NCBI GenBank assembly: GCA_964446235.1
Contig: CAYUNW010000008.1
Location: forward strand, 1 to 41,870
Reading direction: 5' to 3'
Source of the DNA: CAYUNW01 sp964446235
GTDB taxonomy: Bacteria; Patescibacteriota; Microgenomatia; 2-02-FULL-39-11
Length of the DNA stretch: 41,870 nt
Of the stretch, positions 33,872 to 41,076 are shown piece by piece. How positions within the stretch are numbered: position 1 is the stretch's first letter; every line of letters starts with the position of its first letter. The position numbers and the translations under genes are program-made. The notes under the pieces are model-generated. The model saw only the letters and a program-made list of their open reading frames with translations. It made no database searches and was not told the DNA's origin.

Positions 33872-35176
33872 ATGCGAATCTCAATTTCAGAATATAAAAA
33901 CATTCCTAAATTACCTGGAGTATACAAATTTTTAGACGAAAAAGATAAAATTATTTACATTGGTAAAGCCATTAATTTAAAAAATAGAATTTCGTCCTAT
34001 TTTATAAACAAAAATCAAGAAAATGTAAAAATATCTACTATTCAAAATCAAGCTAAAGTAATTGAATATACAATTGTTCAATCAGATTTTGAAGCTTTGC
34101 TATTGGAAGCCAAACTCATAAAAACTTATCGACCAAAATTAAATATCATCTGGAAAGATGACCGTAATTATTTGTATATAAAAATAACTAAAGAAAAATA
34201 CCCGTTAATTTCAACATCAAGAAAATATTCCGATAAAACATTTGAATTATATGGACCTTTTCCTTCTGCAAAAATTACAAAAGAAATCGTAAGATTTTTA
34301 AGAAAGATTTTTCCTTATTGTACGAAAAAATTAACAAATACTAAGCCGTGTTTTTACAGCCATTTAAAATTATGTGATCCTTGTCCAGGATATATTGAAT
34401 CCATAAATGATAAAAATAAGAAAAAAAAATTAATGAATTTATATTTATCTAATATCAGAAATATTAAAAATATTTTGAAAGGAAATATTCATAAGGCTAA
34501 GCATATTATTGAAAATCAAATGTTCAAGGCTTCTGAAGTCGAGAATTTTGAAGATGCAGCAGAGTATAGAGACAGGTTAAATAAATTAAATTTATTTATG
34601 TCTAAACATTTTTCACCATATGATTATTATGACAATCCTGATATAGCGCTAGATAATTGGAACATTCAACACAACAAATTAATTGATTTATTATCCCCAT
34701 ACTATCGGATTCAACATATTTCAAGAATTGAATGTTATGATATAAGCAATATATCAGGAAAATTTGCCAGTGGATCAATGGTCGTATTCATAAATGGATT
34801 TCCATTAAAAAATGAATATAGAAAATTTAAAATCAAATATCAGAAAAACAGCGATTTCCATATGATGGAAGAATTAATCATTAGAAGATTTAAACATCAG
34901 GAATGGTTAAAACCAGATTTAATAATAATTGATGGCGGTAAGCCTCAACTTAATTTTATACTAAAATCAAAAAATGATTTTTTTAAAAATATTCCGTTAA
35001 TTGGTATTGAAAAAAAAGGAGAAACGATAATTATTCCATCAAAGAATAATTTTATTAGAATAAAATACAATCGGAATAATTCTGTTTTGAATCTAATTCA
35101 AAGATTAAGAGATGAAGCGCATCGATTCGCTCATAATTATCATACACATTTGCGGTTAAAAAATATATTTGAATAA
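33872..35176 (+). CDS. uvrC: Excinuclease ABC subunit C, lacking the C-terminal HhH domain
   Basis: A 434-residue UvrC against about 600 in most bacteria. The GIY-YIG nuclease (LPGVYKFLDEKDKIIYIGKA, 14-33) makes the 3' cut. A four-Cys cluster at 150, 160, 168 and 171 matches the site reported to hold an iron-sulfur cluster. The UVR domain (near 220-240) meets UvrB. The RNase H-like nuclease keeps YDISN, IDGGKPQL and RDEAHRFAH for the 5' cut. The protein stops about ten residues after that last motif, so the helix-hairpin-helix DNA-binding tail is absent. No frameshift is visible; the end looks natural. Confidence 0.93.
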   Translation: MRISISEYKNIPKLPGVYKFLDEKDKIIYIGKAINLKNRISSYFINKNQENVKISTIQNQAKVIEYTIVQSDFEALLLEAKLIKTYRPKLNIIWKDDRNYLYIKITKEKYPLISTSRKYSDKTFELYGPFPSAKITKEIVRFLRKIFPYCTKKLTNTKPCFYSHLKLCDPCPGYIESINDKNKKKKLMNLYLSNIRNIKNILKGNIHKAKHIIENQMFKASEVENFEDAAEYRDRLNKLNLFMSKHFSPYDYYDNPDIALDNWNIQHNKLIDLLSPYYRIQHISRIECYDISNISGKFASGSMVVFINGFPLKNEYRKFKIKYQKNSDFHMMEELIIRRFKHQEWLKPDLIIIDGGKPQLNFILKSKNDFFKNIPLIGIEKKGETIIIPSKNNFIRIKYNRNNSVLNLIQRLRDEAHRFAHNYHTHLRLKNIFE

Positions 35177-35180
35177 ACTT

Positions 35181-35582
35181 ATGCGGATTATCATAAAAAA
35201 ATTTTTCTTAATGCTTCTTACCGTATCACTTTTTTTGTATTTTTATCCTGGTATAGATAAAAATATGAATATAAAAAGTATCTTTTATGGTTCAATATTA
35301 TTATCTTTATATTATTATCTTGCTAAGCCTTTTTTTAATACACTCCTTTTTCCAATTAATTTACTGACATTTGGTTTAACCAAAAACATTATTGACGTTG
35401 TTATTTTAATTATTTGGTCTTATTTAGTCCCTCAAGTTCAATTTATCAGTTGGTCAATAAATCAAACTGATTTAATTTTTTTTAATATAAAATCCTTATA
35501 TATACCAACTATACTGTCGGTAGTTCTTGGAAGTATAATATTATCTATGTTTATAAAATTTACCGATTGGATTTTTAAATGA
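35181..35582 (+). CDS. Small polytopic membrane protein (phage-holin-4-like)
   Basis: A protein of about 133 residues with four hydrophobic helices (near 5-20, 32-52, 65-85 and 105-130). Its layout, with an FxNxLLFPINLLTFGL segment between helices 2 and 3, resembles the family of small membrane proteins annotated as phage holin family 4, which are mostly chromosomal and of unknown function. ATG 35181 is preferred; a TTG at 35169 overlapping uvrC would add four residues. The stop overlaps the next start by four bases, linking it to the YvcK-like gene. Confidence 0.6.
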   Translation: MRIIIKKFFLMLLTVSLFLYFYPGIDKNMNIKSIFYGSILLSLYYYLAKPFFNTLLFPINLLTFGLTKNIIDVVILIIWSYLVPQVQFISWSINQTDLIFFNIKSLYIPTILSVVLGSIILSMFIKFTDWIFK

Positions 35583-36592
35583 TTAAAAATATCGATAGAT
35601 TTAAATTTACTGTTATCGGTGGCGGTACAGGAACATTCAGTGTATTAAACGGACTTAAAAATATCTCTAATAATATTTCTGCAGTAGTAAACATGGTAGA
35701 TTCGGGGGGAAGCGCAAAAAAAGAAAGAGATGAATGGGGAATATTACCCAGCTCAGATATCAGAAAATCTTTGATTGCATTAGCTGATATTTCTACTAAC
35801 GATAGTGTTTTACTCCGAAAACTTTTTCAATACCGTTATTCAGAAGGAAGAGGTTTGTCAGGAATAACTTTCGGTAATCTTTATTTAATTGCTCTGACTA
35901 AATTGTTAGGTTCACAAATGCAAGCAATAAAAAAGGCTGGAGAAATATTAAATATTAAAGGGCGGGTCATTCCAGCAACAATGGATAAGGTTAATCTCGT
36001 TGCCGAATATAGTGACGGATCTCAAATTATCGGAGAGCATTTTATAGACGAACCGAAACATGACGGATCGATAAAAATTGAAAAAATATATACCATACCA
36101 AAAGCAAATGCTACAAACGAAGCAATAGAGGCGATTCTAGAAGCAGATTGTATAATTTTAGGTCCCGGTGGTTTTTATACCACAATTATTTCAAATCTAG
36201 TAATTGACAAGATTGCAGATTCTTTTGATAAATCAAAAGCGATAAAAATATTTATTATGAATTTAATGACCGAATGGGGACAAACTTATAATTTTAAAGC
36301 CCAAGATTATATGAAAGATTTACATAAATATATAGATACAACAAAAGTCGATTACGTATTGATAAATAATTCACCTATTCCTGATGAAATACTAAAAAGA
36401 TATAAAAGATATCATGCAAAGCCCGTTATCAATAATTTACAAAATAATTGTAAATATCAAATTATTTCAGATGATTTTATTTCTGAAAATATTATTGCTA
36501 AAGAAAGAGGTGATAAATTAAAAAGAAGTCTTGTTAGGCATGATTCAGATAAAATTATCAGAATAATAAAAAAATTATGCAATTTGGTATAA
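35579..36592 (+). CDS. yvcK: YvcK/CofD-family gluconeogenesis factor
   Basis: A 337-residue protein of the CofD/YvcK superfamily. VIGGGTGTFSVLNGL (near 11-25) is the nucleotide-binding N-terminus, followed by NMVDSGGSAKKERDEWGILPSSD (first part near 38-50), the FGNLYLIAL segment, and LGPGGFYTTIISNL near 195. YvcK binds UDP-sugars and is needed for growth on gluconeogenic carbon and for normal cell shape in Bacillus. True CofD makes coenzyme F420, but no other F420 gene is visible here. Its presence near a gluconeogenic gene cluster fits the YvcK role. It overlaps the previous gene by four bases. Confidence 0.82.
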   Translation: MIKNIDRFKFTVIGGGTGTFSVLNGLKNISNNISAVVNMVDSGGSAKKERDEWGILPSSDIRKSLIALADISTNDSVLLRKLFQYRYSEGRGLSGITFGNLYLIALTKLLGSQMQAIKKAGEILNIKGRVIPATMDKVNLVAEYSDGSQIIGEHFIDEPKHDGSIKIEKIYTIPKANATNEAIEAILEADCIILGPGGFYTTIISNLVIDKIADSFDKSKAIKIFIMNLMTEWGQTYNFKAQDYMKDLHKYIDTTKVDYVLINNSPIPDEILKRYKRYHAKPVINNLQNNCKYQIISDDFISENIIAKERGDKLKRSLVRHDSDKIIRIIKKLCNLV

Positions 36593-36593
36593 T
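36588..36593 (+). promoter_or_regulatory. -10 box of secG inside the yvcK stop
   Basis: TATAAT overlaps the TAA of the YvcK-like gene and ends 6 bases before the secG ATG, so secG may also be transcribed from its own leaderless promoter. Confidence 0.4.
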
Positions 36594-36599
36594 GTAGCG

Positions 36600-36818
36600 A
36601 TGAAATATATTTTATCTTTACTTCAAATAATATTATCTGTTGTTGTGATTGTGCTAATTTTACTTCAATCCAAAGGCGTAGGACTCGGTAGAGCATGGGG
36701 AGGATCTGCAGATTTTTATAAAACACGTCGCGGGATCGAAAAAATAGTTTTTCAAGCAACAATCTTGTTTGTTTTTCTTTTTCTTCTTGTATCGATAACT
36801 AACCTCATCATAGATTAA
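36600..36818 (+). CDS. secG: Preprotein translocase subunit SecG
   Basis: A 72-residue protein with two membrane helices (about 3-22 and 48-68) joined by the conserved loop LLQSKGVGLGRAWGGSADFYKTRRGIEK (key residues Q23, K25, G26 and the GxA-W-GG run). SecG is the small accessory subunit of the SecYEG channel. The length is typical. It begins 7 bases after the YvcK-like gene and ends 4 bases before the solute-binding protein. Confidence 0.92.
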   Translation: MKYILSLLQIILSVVVIVLILLQSKGVGLGRAWGGSADFYKTRRGIEKIVFQATILFVFLFLLVSITNLIID

Positions 36819-36822
36819 ATTT

Positions 36823-38154
36823 ATGAGCAATCGTTATAAATTTTATACTTTGCTTTTTCAGGCATACTGGTCGAAATATAAATATATTTTAATCAGTTCA
36901 TCAATTATTGGATTTTTCATAGTAATATACTTCGACAGTTTTTTACCAATTTTTTCTTCATTCGGTGCACACAAACTTCAAATAGGAATTATAGGTAATT
37001 ACACTGTTAATAATTTGCCTATCGAAATTCAAAATAAAGTCAGTAAAGGTTTGACCACCATTTCATCAAACGGAAACGCGACGGAAGCACTGGCTAGTAA
37101 TTGGGAGGTTAATGATAAGGGTACCGTATATGTTTTTCATCTTAAAAGAGGGTTGAAATGGCATGACGGGACGGACTTTAATGCATATGACATAAAATAT
37201 AAATTACACGGATTATCATTTTATCCAATTGATAATTATACATTAAGAATTAATCTGAAAGATCCCTATTCACCTTTACCTGTTTTACTTTCTAAACCGA
37301 TTTTTAAAAACAAAATAATCGGAGTAGGAGATTATAAAATAATTAAAATTTCATATAGAAATGAGTATATTTCAGAAATACTGCTTAAACCGTCAACCTC
37401 AAATACAAAATCAATAGTTTACAAGTTTTACCCTTCTAAATCAGACTTAATTTTTGCATTTAAGATGGGTCAAATAAATAGAATCGAAGAAATTAGTGAT
37501 ATTCATGAATTGACAAATTTTAATAATATAATTATTGAAGAAAAAGTGAAATATGATAGATATATTGGACTTTTTTTTAATTTAAATAATGATGATTATA
37601 AAGATAAAGAAATAAGACAGGCATTAGCATATGCAATAGATTATGATCCGAAATTTGAAAGAGCTTATTCGCCAATACCACCCATTTCTTGGGTACCAAC
37701 AAATAAAATAAAAAAATATAATTATGATTCTGTTACCGCAAAAAATATCTTATCAAAATCAAAAATTGCTTCACAATCTTCAGAAATTATATTATCAACA
37801 TTTCCAAATCTACTTCCTATTGCCCAAAAAATTATCGAAAGTTGGTCTAAAGCAGGAGTTAAAGTTACGGTTAAAGTAGAAAATTATATACCTAGCGACT
37901 TTCAAGTTTTTTTGTTAACACAGCAGATTCCTCCGGATCCGGACCAATATCATTTTTGGCAAAGTACTCAAGGAAGCACAAATATTTCCCAATATAAAAA
38001 TCCGAAAATTGATAAATTGCTAGAAGACGGAAGAAAATCAACAGATGTTAATAAAAGGATTCAGATATATACGGATTTTTTAAGATATATTACGGATGAA
38101 ATTCCAGTTATTTTTCTTTATTACCCGAACGTCTATACAATATATCGTAATTAA
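36823..38154 (+). CDS. Membrane-anchored family 5 extracellular solute-binding protein
   Basis: A 443-residue protein of the oligopeptide/nickel-type (SBP family 5) fold, shorter than the usual 500-600. An N-terminal helix (about 20-38) replaces a lipoprotein signal, with no Cys, so it is probably held as a membrane anchor. ALASNWEVND and LKRGLKWHDGTDF (near 90-120) and IRQALAYAIDYD (near 265) are family landmarks, as is DPDQYHFWQS near 370. No ABC permease or ATPase gene for it lies nearby, so it may work with a distant transporter or have another surface role. It begins 4 bases after secG. Confidence 0.82.
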   Translation: MSNRYKFYTLLFQAYWSKYKYILISSSIIGFFIVIYFDSFLPIFSSFGAHKLQIGIIGNYTVNNLPIEIQNKVSKGLTTISSNGNATEALASNWEVNDKGTVYVFHLKRGLKWHDGTDFNAYDIKYKLHGLSFYPIDNYTLRINLKDPYSPLPVLLSKPIFKNKIIGVGDYKIIKISYRNEYISEILLKPSTSNTKSIVYKFYPSKSDLIFAFKMGQINRIEEISDIHELTNFNNIIIEEKVKYDRYIGLFFNLNNDDYKDKEIRQALAYAIDYDPKFERAYSPIPPISWVPTNKIKKYNYDSVTAKNILSKSKIASQSSEIILSTFPNLLPIAQKIIESWSKAGVKVTVKVENYIPSDFQVFLLTQQIPPDPDQYHFWQSTQGSTNISQYKNPKIDKLLEDGRKSTDVNKRIQIYTDFLRYITDEIPVIFLYYPNVYTIYRN

Positions 38155-38156
38155 TG

Positions 38157-38229
38157 TGACCCGGGAGCGAGTCGAACGCTCAACCTACTCCTTAGAAGGG
38201 AGTTGCTCTATCCATTGAGCTACCAGGCC
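38157..38229 (-). tRNA. tRNA-Arg (anticodon UCU)
   Basis: The acceptor stem GGCCTGG/CCGGGTC has two G-T pairs. The D arm is GCTC...GAGC. The anticodon stem ACTCC/GGAGT has loop CTTCTAA, so the anticodon is TCT. The T arm is GAGCG-TTCGACT-CGCTC, the discriminator is A, and no CCA is encoded. It begins three bases after the solute-binding protein gene, on the opposite strand. Confidence 0.95.
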
Positions 38230-38325
38230 TTTTTAATAAAATTACCAGAAAATATTATCTCAATAGAATTACGAATTGTCAAAAAATAATATCGAGGTAT
38301 TTAAATTATTGTAATTATAATCCGG

Positions 38326-38397
38326 AGCGGCGGACCGGATTTGAACCGGCGACCTTCTCCTTGGAAGGGAGACATTCTACCGCTGAACTACCGCCGC
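38326..38397 (-). tRNA. tRNA-Gly (anticodon UCC)
   Basis: The acceptor GCGGCGG/CCGCCGC is fully paired. The anticodon stem TCTCC/GGAGA has loop CTTCCAA, so the anticodon is TCC. The T arm is GCCGG-TTCAAAT-CCGGT and the discriminator is T. The bases after it are CCG, not CCA. Confidence 0.95.
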
Positions 38398-38460
38398 AAT
38401 GGTAAAATTTTGATAAAAAATATTATATCAATTTTATGTATATATGAATAGTAAGTATTA

Positions 38461-39258
38461 TCAGTTTGTAAATATTATAGTGTTTTCAATATTTGTACAA
38501 GTTGTGATAATTTCAAAATTAGATACTGGTACGCATTGATAGGAATAAAGTGTTGAATTATCCGTAAGATGATATTTTGTTTTTATTGAATTTAAATCAG
38601 CAATCGGGACCGGTCTGATATAAAATATGGCTATAACCTCAGATGGATTGGATATAGTATGAAAATTCGTTGATTGTGTGGAGCCAGAATAAATAGTTTG
38701 TTCGGCAATCCAATTGTTAGGGTACCTTAGTGAATATCCATAATCATAATTTACCATTTGATTCCAGTCTGAAGTATCGGAATCATTGTCAGAGTTATTT
38801 TGATTTTGACCGACATTATTTGATGTTTGCTGATTTATGTCAGGATAAAGTGTTGGTAATTTGGTTTCCGATATTGAACGATTGACTGGATTTGCACTTA
38901 AAAATTCATTATTTTGATCAGTACTGATGTGAGCGTCTGAAACTGTTGAATTTATATCACTTGAATTTTTATCCATATCATCAACTGTATTATTCTGTGG
39001 ATGTTCAGACTTTACTGGATAAACAGAAGATATAGGTGTAATCGATAAGTGGGTTTTTGCATTGTTAATCATATTTTTTTTAATAATTTCAATAGTCTTA
39101 TTTTTTGGAAGTAGTAAAATTGAAATACCGATAGTTAAAACAAGAATAAATAAGATGATACTGATTATAATCATCTTATTGTAATTTTTAGAGTTTAAAT
39201 TTGGTTTGACAGCATTTTCTGATTCATCAGAAAACATCGTGTATGTTTCATCGTACAT
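38461..39258 (-). CDS. Single-TM surface protein with PsbP-like C-terminal domain
   Basis: A protein of about 265 residues from ATG 39258, or 277 from 39294, which overlaps the upstream pseudopilin gene. A short cytoplasmic N-terminus is followed by one hydrophobic helix (about 29-50), a long Asn/Ser/Thr/Asp-rich linker (about 60-165) and a compact C-terminal domain. That domain contains NYDYGYSLRYPNNW, a motif often seen in PsbP-like or lipoprotein-type extracellular domains of Gram-positive and CPR proteins. Two or three cysteines near the end could form a disulfide. It is likely a surface protein co-transcribed with the pseudopilin. No enzymatic function is evident. Confidence 0.6.
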   Translation of the reverse strand: MYDETYTMFSDESENAVKPNLNSKNYNKMIIISIILFILVLTIGISILLLPKNKTIEIIKKNMINNAKTHLSITPISSVYPVKSEHPQNNTVDDMDKNSSDINSTVSDAHISTDQNNEFLSANPVNRSISETKLPTLYPDINQQTSNNVGQNQNNSDNDSDTSDWNQMVNYDYGYSLRYPNNWIAEQTIYSGSTQSTNFHTISNPSEVIAIFYIRPVPIADLNSIKTKYHLTDNSTLYSYQCVPVSNFEIITTCTNIENTIIFTN

Positions 39259-39269
39259 ATAGTAAAGTC

Positions 39270-40727
39270 TTATGGATTTTTTATAAAATAACAATAATTT
39301 GAATCATAACTATTAACAGGACAATCAAGTAAACAAGTAGTATTAGCTGATGAATCCATATAAGAGGCAAAACAGTATTTCTGGAAATAACCGTTTATAT
39401 CCGGGTCCCATTGAATAATATTATATGAGAAAACTCCACCTGGATCGTAATTAAAATTTGAACCATAAGATATAAGTTCTCCACGACAGAAAAAATCACC
39501 CGACCCGGTAGCAGCCCAAGTATTTTCAGTTAACCAGCAAGTAGGATAATGTCCGTAGTCAATTTTATATTGTTCCATCATATTTTTGAAATATAATAGA
39601 TCAGCAATTCTTTGACTGTCATTTGCTGTTTTTTCATTATTTGTAAGTGGATTAGGTGTTGGACGGTAGATAATTTCTTTGCGCTCTCTGAATCTGAATT
39701 CATAATTTACCGAGGCTGAAGATATTGGACAATTAATTAAGGATAAATATACAGTCGGATTAGCCAAATGTGCAGAAAGGCAATATCCGTCAATATTACT
39801 GCCTTCATTTCCAGATGCATATGATAAATACAAATATGGATTACCGTTTTCCGGATCGCTCGGAAGTGTAGAATTAAATAGAAAGTTATTTATTGGTGTG
39901 TCTAGGCAATCAGAAACGAGTTGCCAGCCAGAAGTACAAAAAGGATACTGACTATTTAAAAAGCGATATTTTTCCAAAGCTAGAGCAATAGAAAAAAGAT
40001 CGTTTACTCTAGCGGTATCGTATATCGGATTTGGAGCAAAACCCGATACAGGAGTAATTTGAATTGTGGGTATTATGGTAAAGCCAGGTGTAATTCCAGG
40101 AGTGATTGTAAGCGAGTTCGGCGTCACAGACGGTTGTTGGGATATTTGCGGATCTAAAGTCGGTGTAAGAGGCATTGGAGTGGCTTTAACACTGCAACTA
40201 TAAGAAACTCCGTAATTTGTAATATTTCCATCTTCAGATGTGATGCCGCATCCTGAAACAGGATCGCAACCAGCATTAATTATTGCACCATCATTCTCAT
40301 TTTTAAGTGTCGTCAGCAATCTAAATCCGGTACACCTGTCAGGTGGTAAACATAATTGACAATTATTATCTAAAGCTTGGTAAGTATATTTTTGACTAGA
40401 TTGTGGATCACAGGGTAGGCTGGGTAAATAAGGGATTAAAGGAGATGGCAATGGTGAATTACAGTTTAATGCGTTATATTGTTCATTTGACAAAAATTCT
40501 TTATTTTCCACAAAAAAACTTAAAAATGATTTCTGCATTTCGGATAAATCAGTTTTTCGTTTAAGATCATATGTCGTCTGATAGTTTTTGAAAGGATTTA
40601 TAGCAATAATTGAAATAGTCATAAGAATTGTGATTATACCGATTACCAAAAGTATCTCTATTATTGTAAAGCCTTTTTTTGGAGAAAATAGATTTAGCTT
40701 ATAATATTTAATAAAAAGAAGTTTCAT
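39270..40727 (-). CDS. Large type IV pilin-like protein with three pilin-type globular units
   Basis: A 485-residue protein from ATG 40727 (a TTG lies one codon before). The prepilin signal is clear: SPKKG then FTIIEILLVIGIITILMTI, with cleavage expected after Gly19 and Glu at +5, followed by the hydrophobic helix that anchors and assembles pilins. Ordinary pseudopilins have 130-200 residues. Here a Thr/Pro/Ile linker (about 181-234) separates a first Cys-rich domain from two further units. Each of these restarts with an R-x2-DL helix and YPxC (near 239-264 and 371-397) and ends with a C-rich YC strand. It is probably part of a pilus or type II-like secretion machine, but the assembly genes are not in the window. 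Confidence 0.8.
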   Translation of the reverse strand: MKLLFIKYYKLNLFSPKKGFTIIEILLVIGIITILMTISIIAINPFKNYQTTYDLKRKTDLSEMQKSFLSFFVENKEFLSNEQYNALNCNSPLPSPLIPYLPSLPCDPQSSQKYTYQALDNNCQLCLPPDRCTGFRLLTTLKNENDGAIINAGCDPVSGCGITSEDGNITNYGVSYSCSVKATPMPLTPTLDPQISQQPSVTPNSLTITPGITPGFTIIPTIQITPVSGFAPNPIYDTARVNDLFSIALALEKYRFLNSQYPFCTSGWQLVSDCLDTPINNFLFNSTLPSDPENGNPYLYLSYASGNEGSNIDGYCLSAHLANPTVYLSLINCPISSASVNYEFRFRERKEIIYRPTPNPLTNNEKTANDSQRIADLLYFKNMMEQYKIDYGHYPTCWLTENTWAATGSGDFFCRGELISYGSNFNYDPGGVFSYNIIQWDPDINGYFQKYCFASYMDSSANTTCLLDCPVNSYDSNYCYFIKNP

Positions 40728-40753
40728 CAAGGGACAGGAATAAATTTTGACGG

Positions 40754-40826
40754 TGCCGAGGACAGGAGTCGAACCTGTATAACGTGTTTTTCAGACACGC
40801 ACCGTGACCACCTTGGTTACCTCGGC
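40754..40826 (-). tRNA. tRNA-Phe (anticodon GAA)
   Basis: The acceptor GCCGAGG/CCTCGGC is perfect. The anticodon stem CGTGT/ACACG has loop CTGAAAA, so positions 34-36 are GAA. The variable loop is short and the T arm is ACAGG-TTCGACT-CCTGT. The discriminator is A, followed by CCG and not CCA. Confidence 0.94.
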
Positions 40827-40850
40827 CTAATAAGATTATAACAAATAGTG

Positions 40851-40924
40851 TGGACGCTGAGGGTCTCGAACCCCCGACCTTTGCGATGTAAACGCAACGC
40901 TCTAGCCAACTGAGCTAAGCGTCC
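40851..40924 (-). tRNA. tRNA-Val (anticodon UAC)
   Basis: The acceptor is GGACGCT/AGCGTCC. The anticodon stem TTGCG/CGCAA has loop TTTACAT, so the anticodon is TAC. The T arm is GGGGG-TTCGAGA-CCCTC with one G-T pair. The discriminator is A and no CCA is encoded. It lies 24 bases upstream of tRNA-Phe on the same strand, probably in one transcript. Confidence 0.95.
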
Positions 40925-40958
40925 TTATGGTCAAAATATCATTTTAAATGATAACATA

Positions 40959-40974
40959 TATTGTTGCAACAATA
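40959..40974. repeat. Perfect 16-bp palindrome between tRNA-Val and tRNA-Gln
   Basis: TATTGTTGCAACAATA is fully self-complementary. It sits in the 78-base gap between divergent tRNA genes. Its TTGCAA (40964-40969) is 18 bases upstream of TAAAAT (40988-40993), so it may cover the -35 of the tRNA-Gln promoter. Confidence 0.6.
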
Positions 40975-40993
40975 CACGGAAATTTATTAAAAT
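40964..40993 (+). promoter_or_regulatory. Probable promoter of tRNA-Gln
   Basis: TTGCAA (40964-40969), an 18-base spacer and TAAAAT (40988-40993) lie 9 bases before the tRNA 5' end. The -35 lies inside a 16-bp palindrome. Confidence 0.4.
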
Positions 40994-41002
40994 ATAGATT
41001 AT

Positions 41003-41076
41003 TGCGGGATCGTCTAATGGTAGGACACGAGCCTTTGGAGCTTGGTATCATGGTTCGAATCCATGTCCCGCAGCCA
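41003..41076 (+). tRNA. tRNA-Gln (anticodon UUG), with encoded CCA
   Basis: The acceptor is TGCGGGA/TCCCGCA. The anticodon stem CGAGC/GCTTG has loop CTTTGGA, so the anticodon is TTG. The T loop is TTCGAAT. The discriminator is G41073, followed by an encoded CCA (41074-41076), which none of the other five tRNAs here has. The recombinase gene runs into its 3' part on the opposite strand, so this tRNA is the likely integration site of a mobile element. Confidence 0.94.
41014..41076. mobile_element. Putative attachment site (attL) within tRNA-Gln
   Basis: The serine recombinase frame continues antisense through the tRNA and ends at TAG 41016-41014. The 3' half of the tRNA, including CCA, would be the shared core between chromosome and element. 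The exact crossover point cannot be placed without the other end, which lies beyond the window. Confidence 0.45.

Noticed and set aside
35579..36592. True CofD (coenzyme F420 biosynthesis)
   Set aside because: No other F420 gene is visible, and the neighbourhood (gluconeogenesis, secG) fits the YvcK branch better.
96..38154. Possible UGA recoding as in some CPR lineages
   Set aside because: TGA serves as a stop, for example at 13836-13838 in an ATGA overlap, and conserved proteins have no in-frame TGA.
40754..40826. Reading the Phe tRNA as tRNA-Ser (UGA)
   Set aside because: The anticodon loop CTGAAAA places GAA at positions 34-36 when the 7-base loop is aligned, and the variable loop is short, as in Phe and not Ser.
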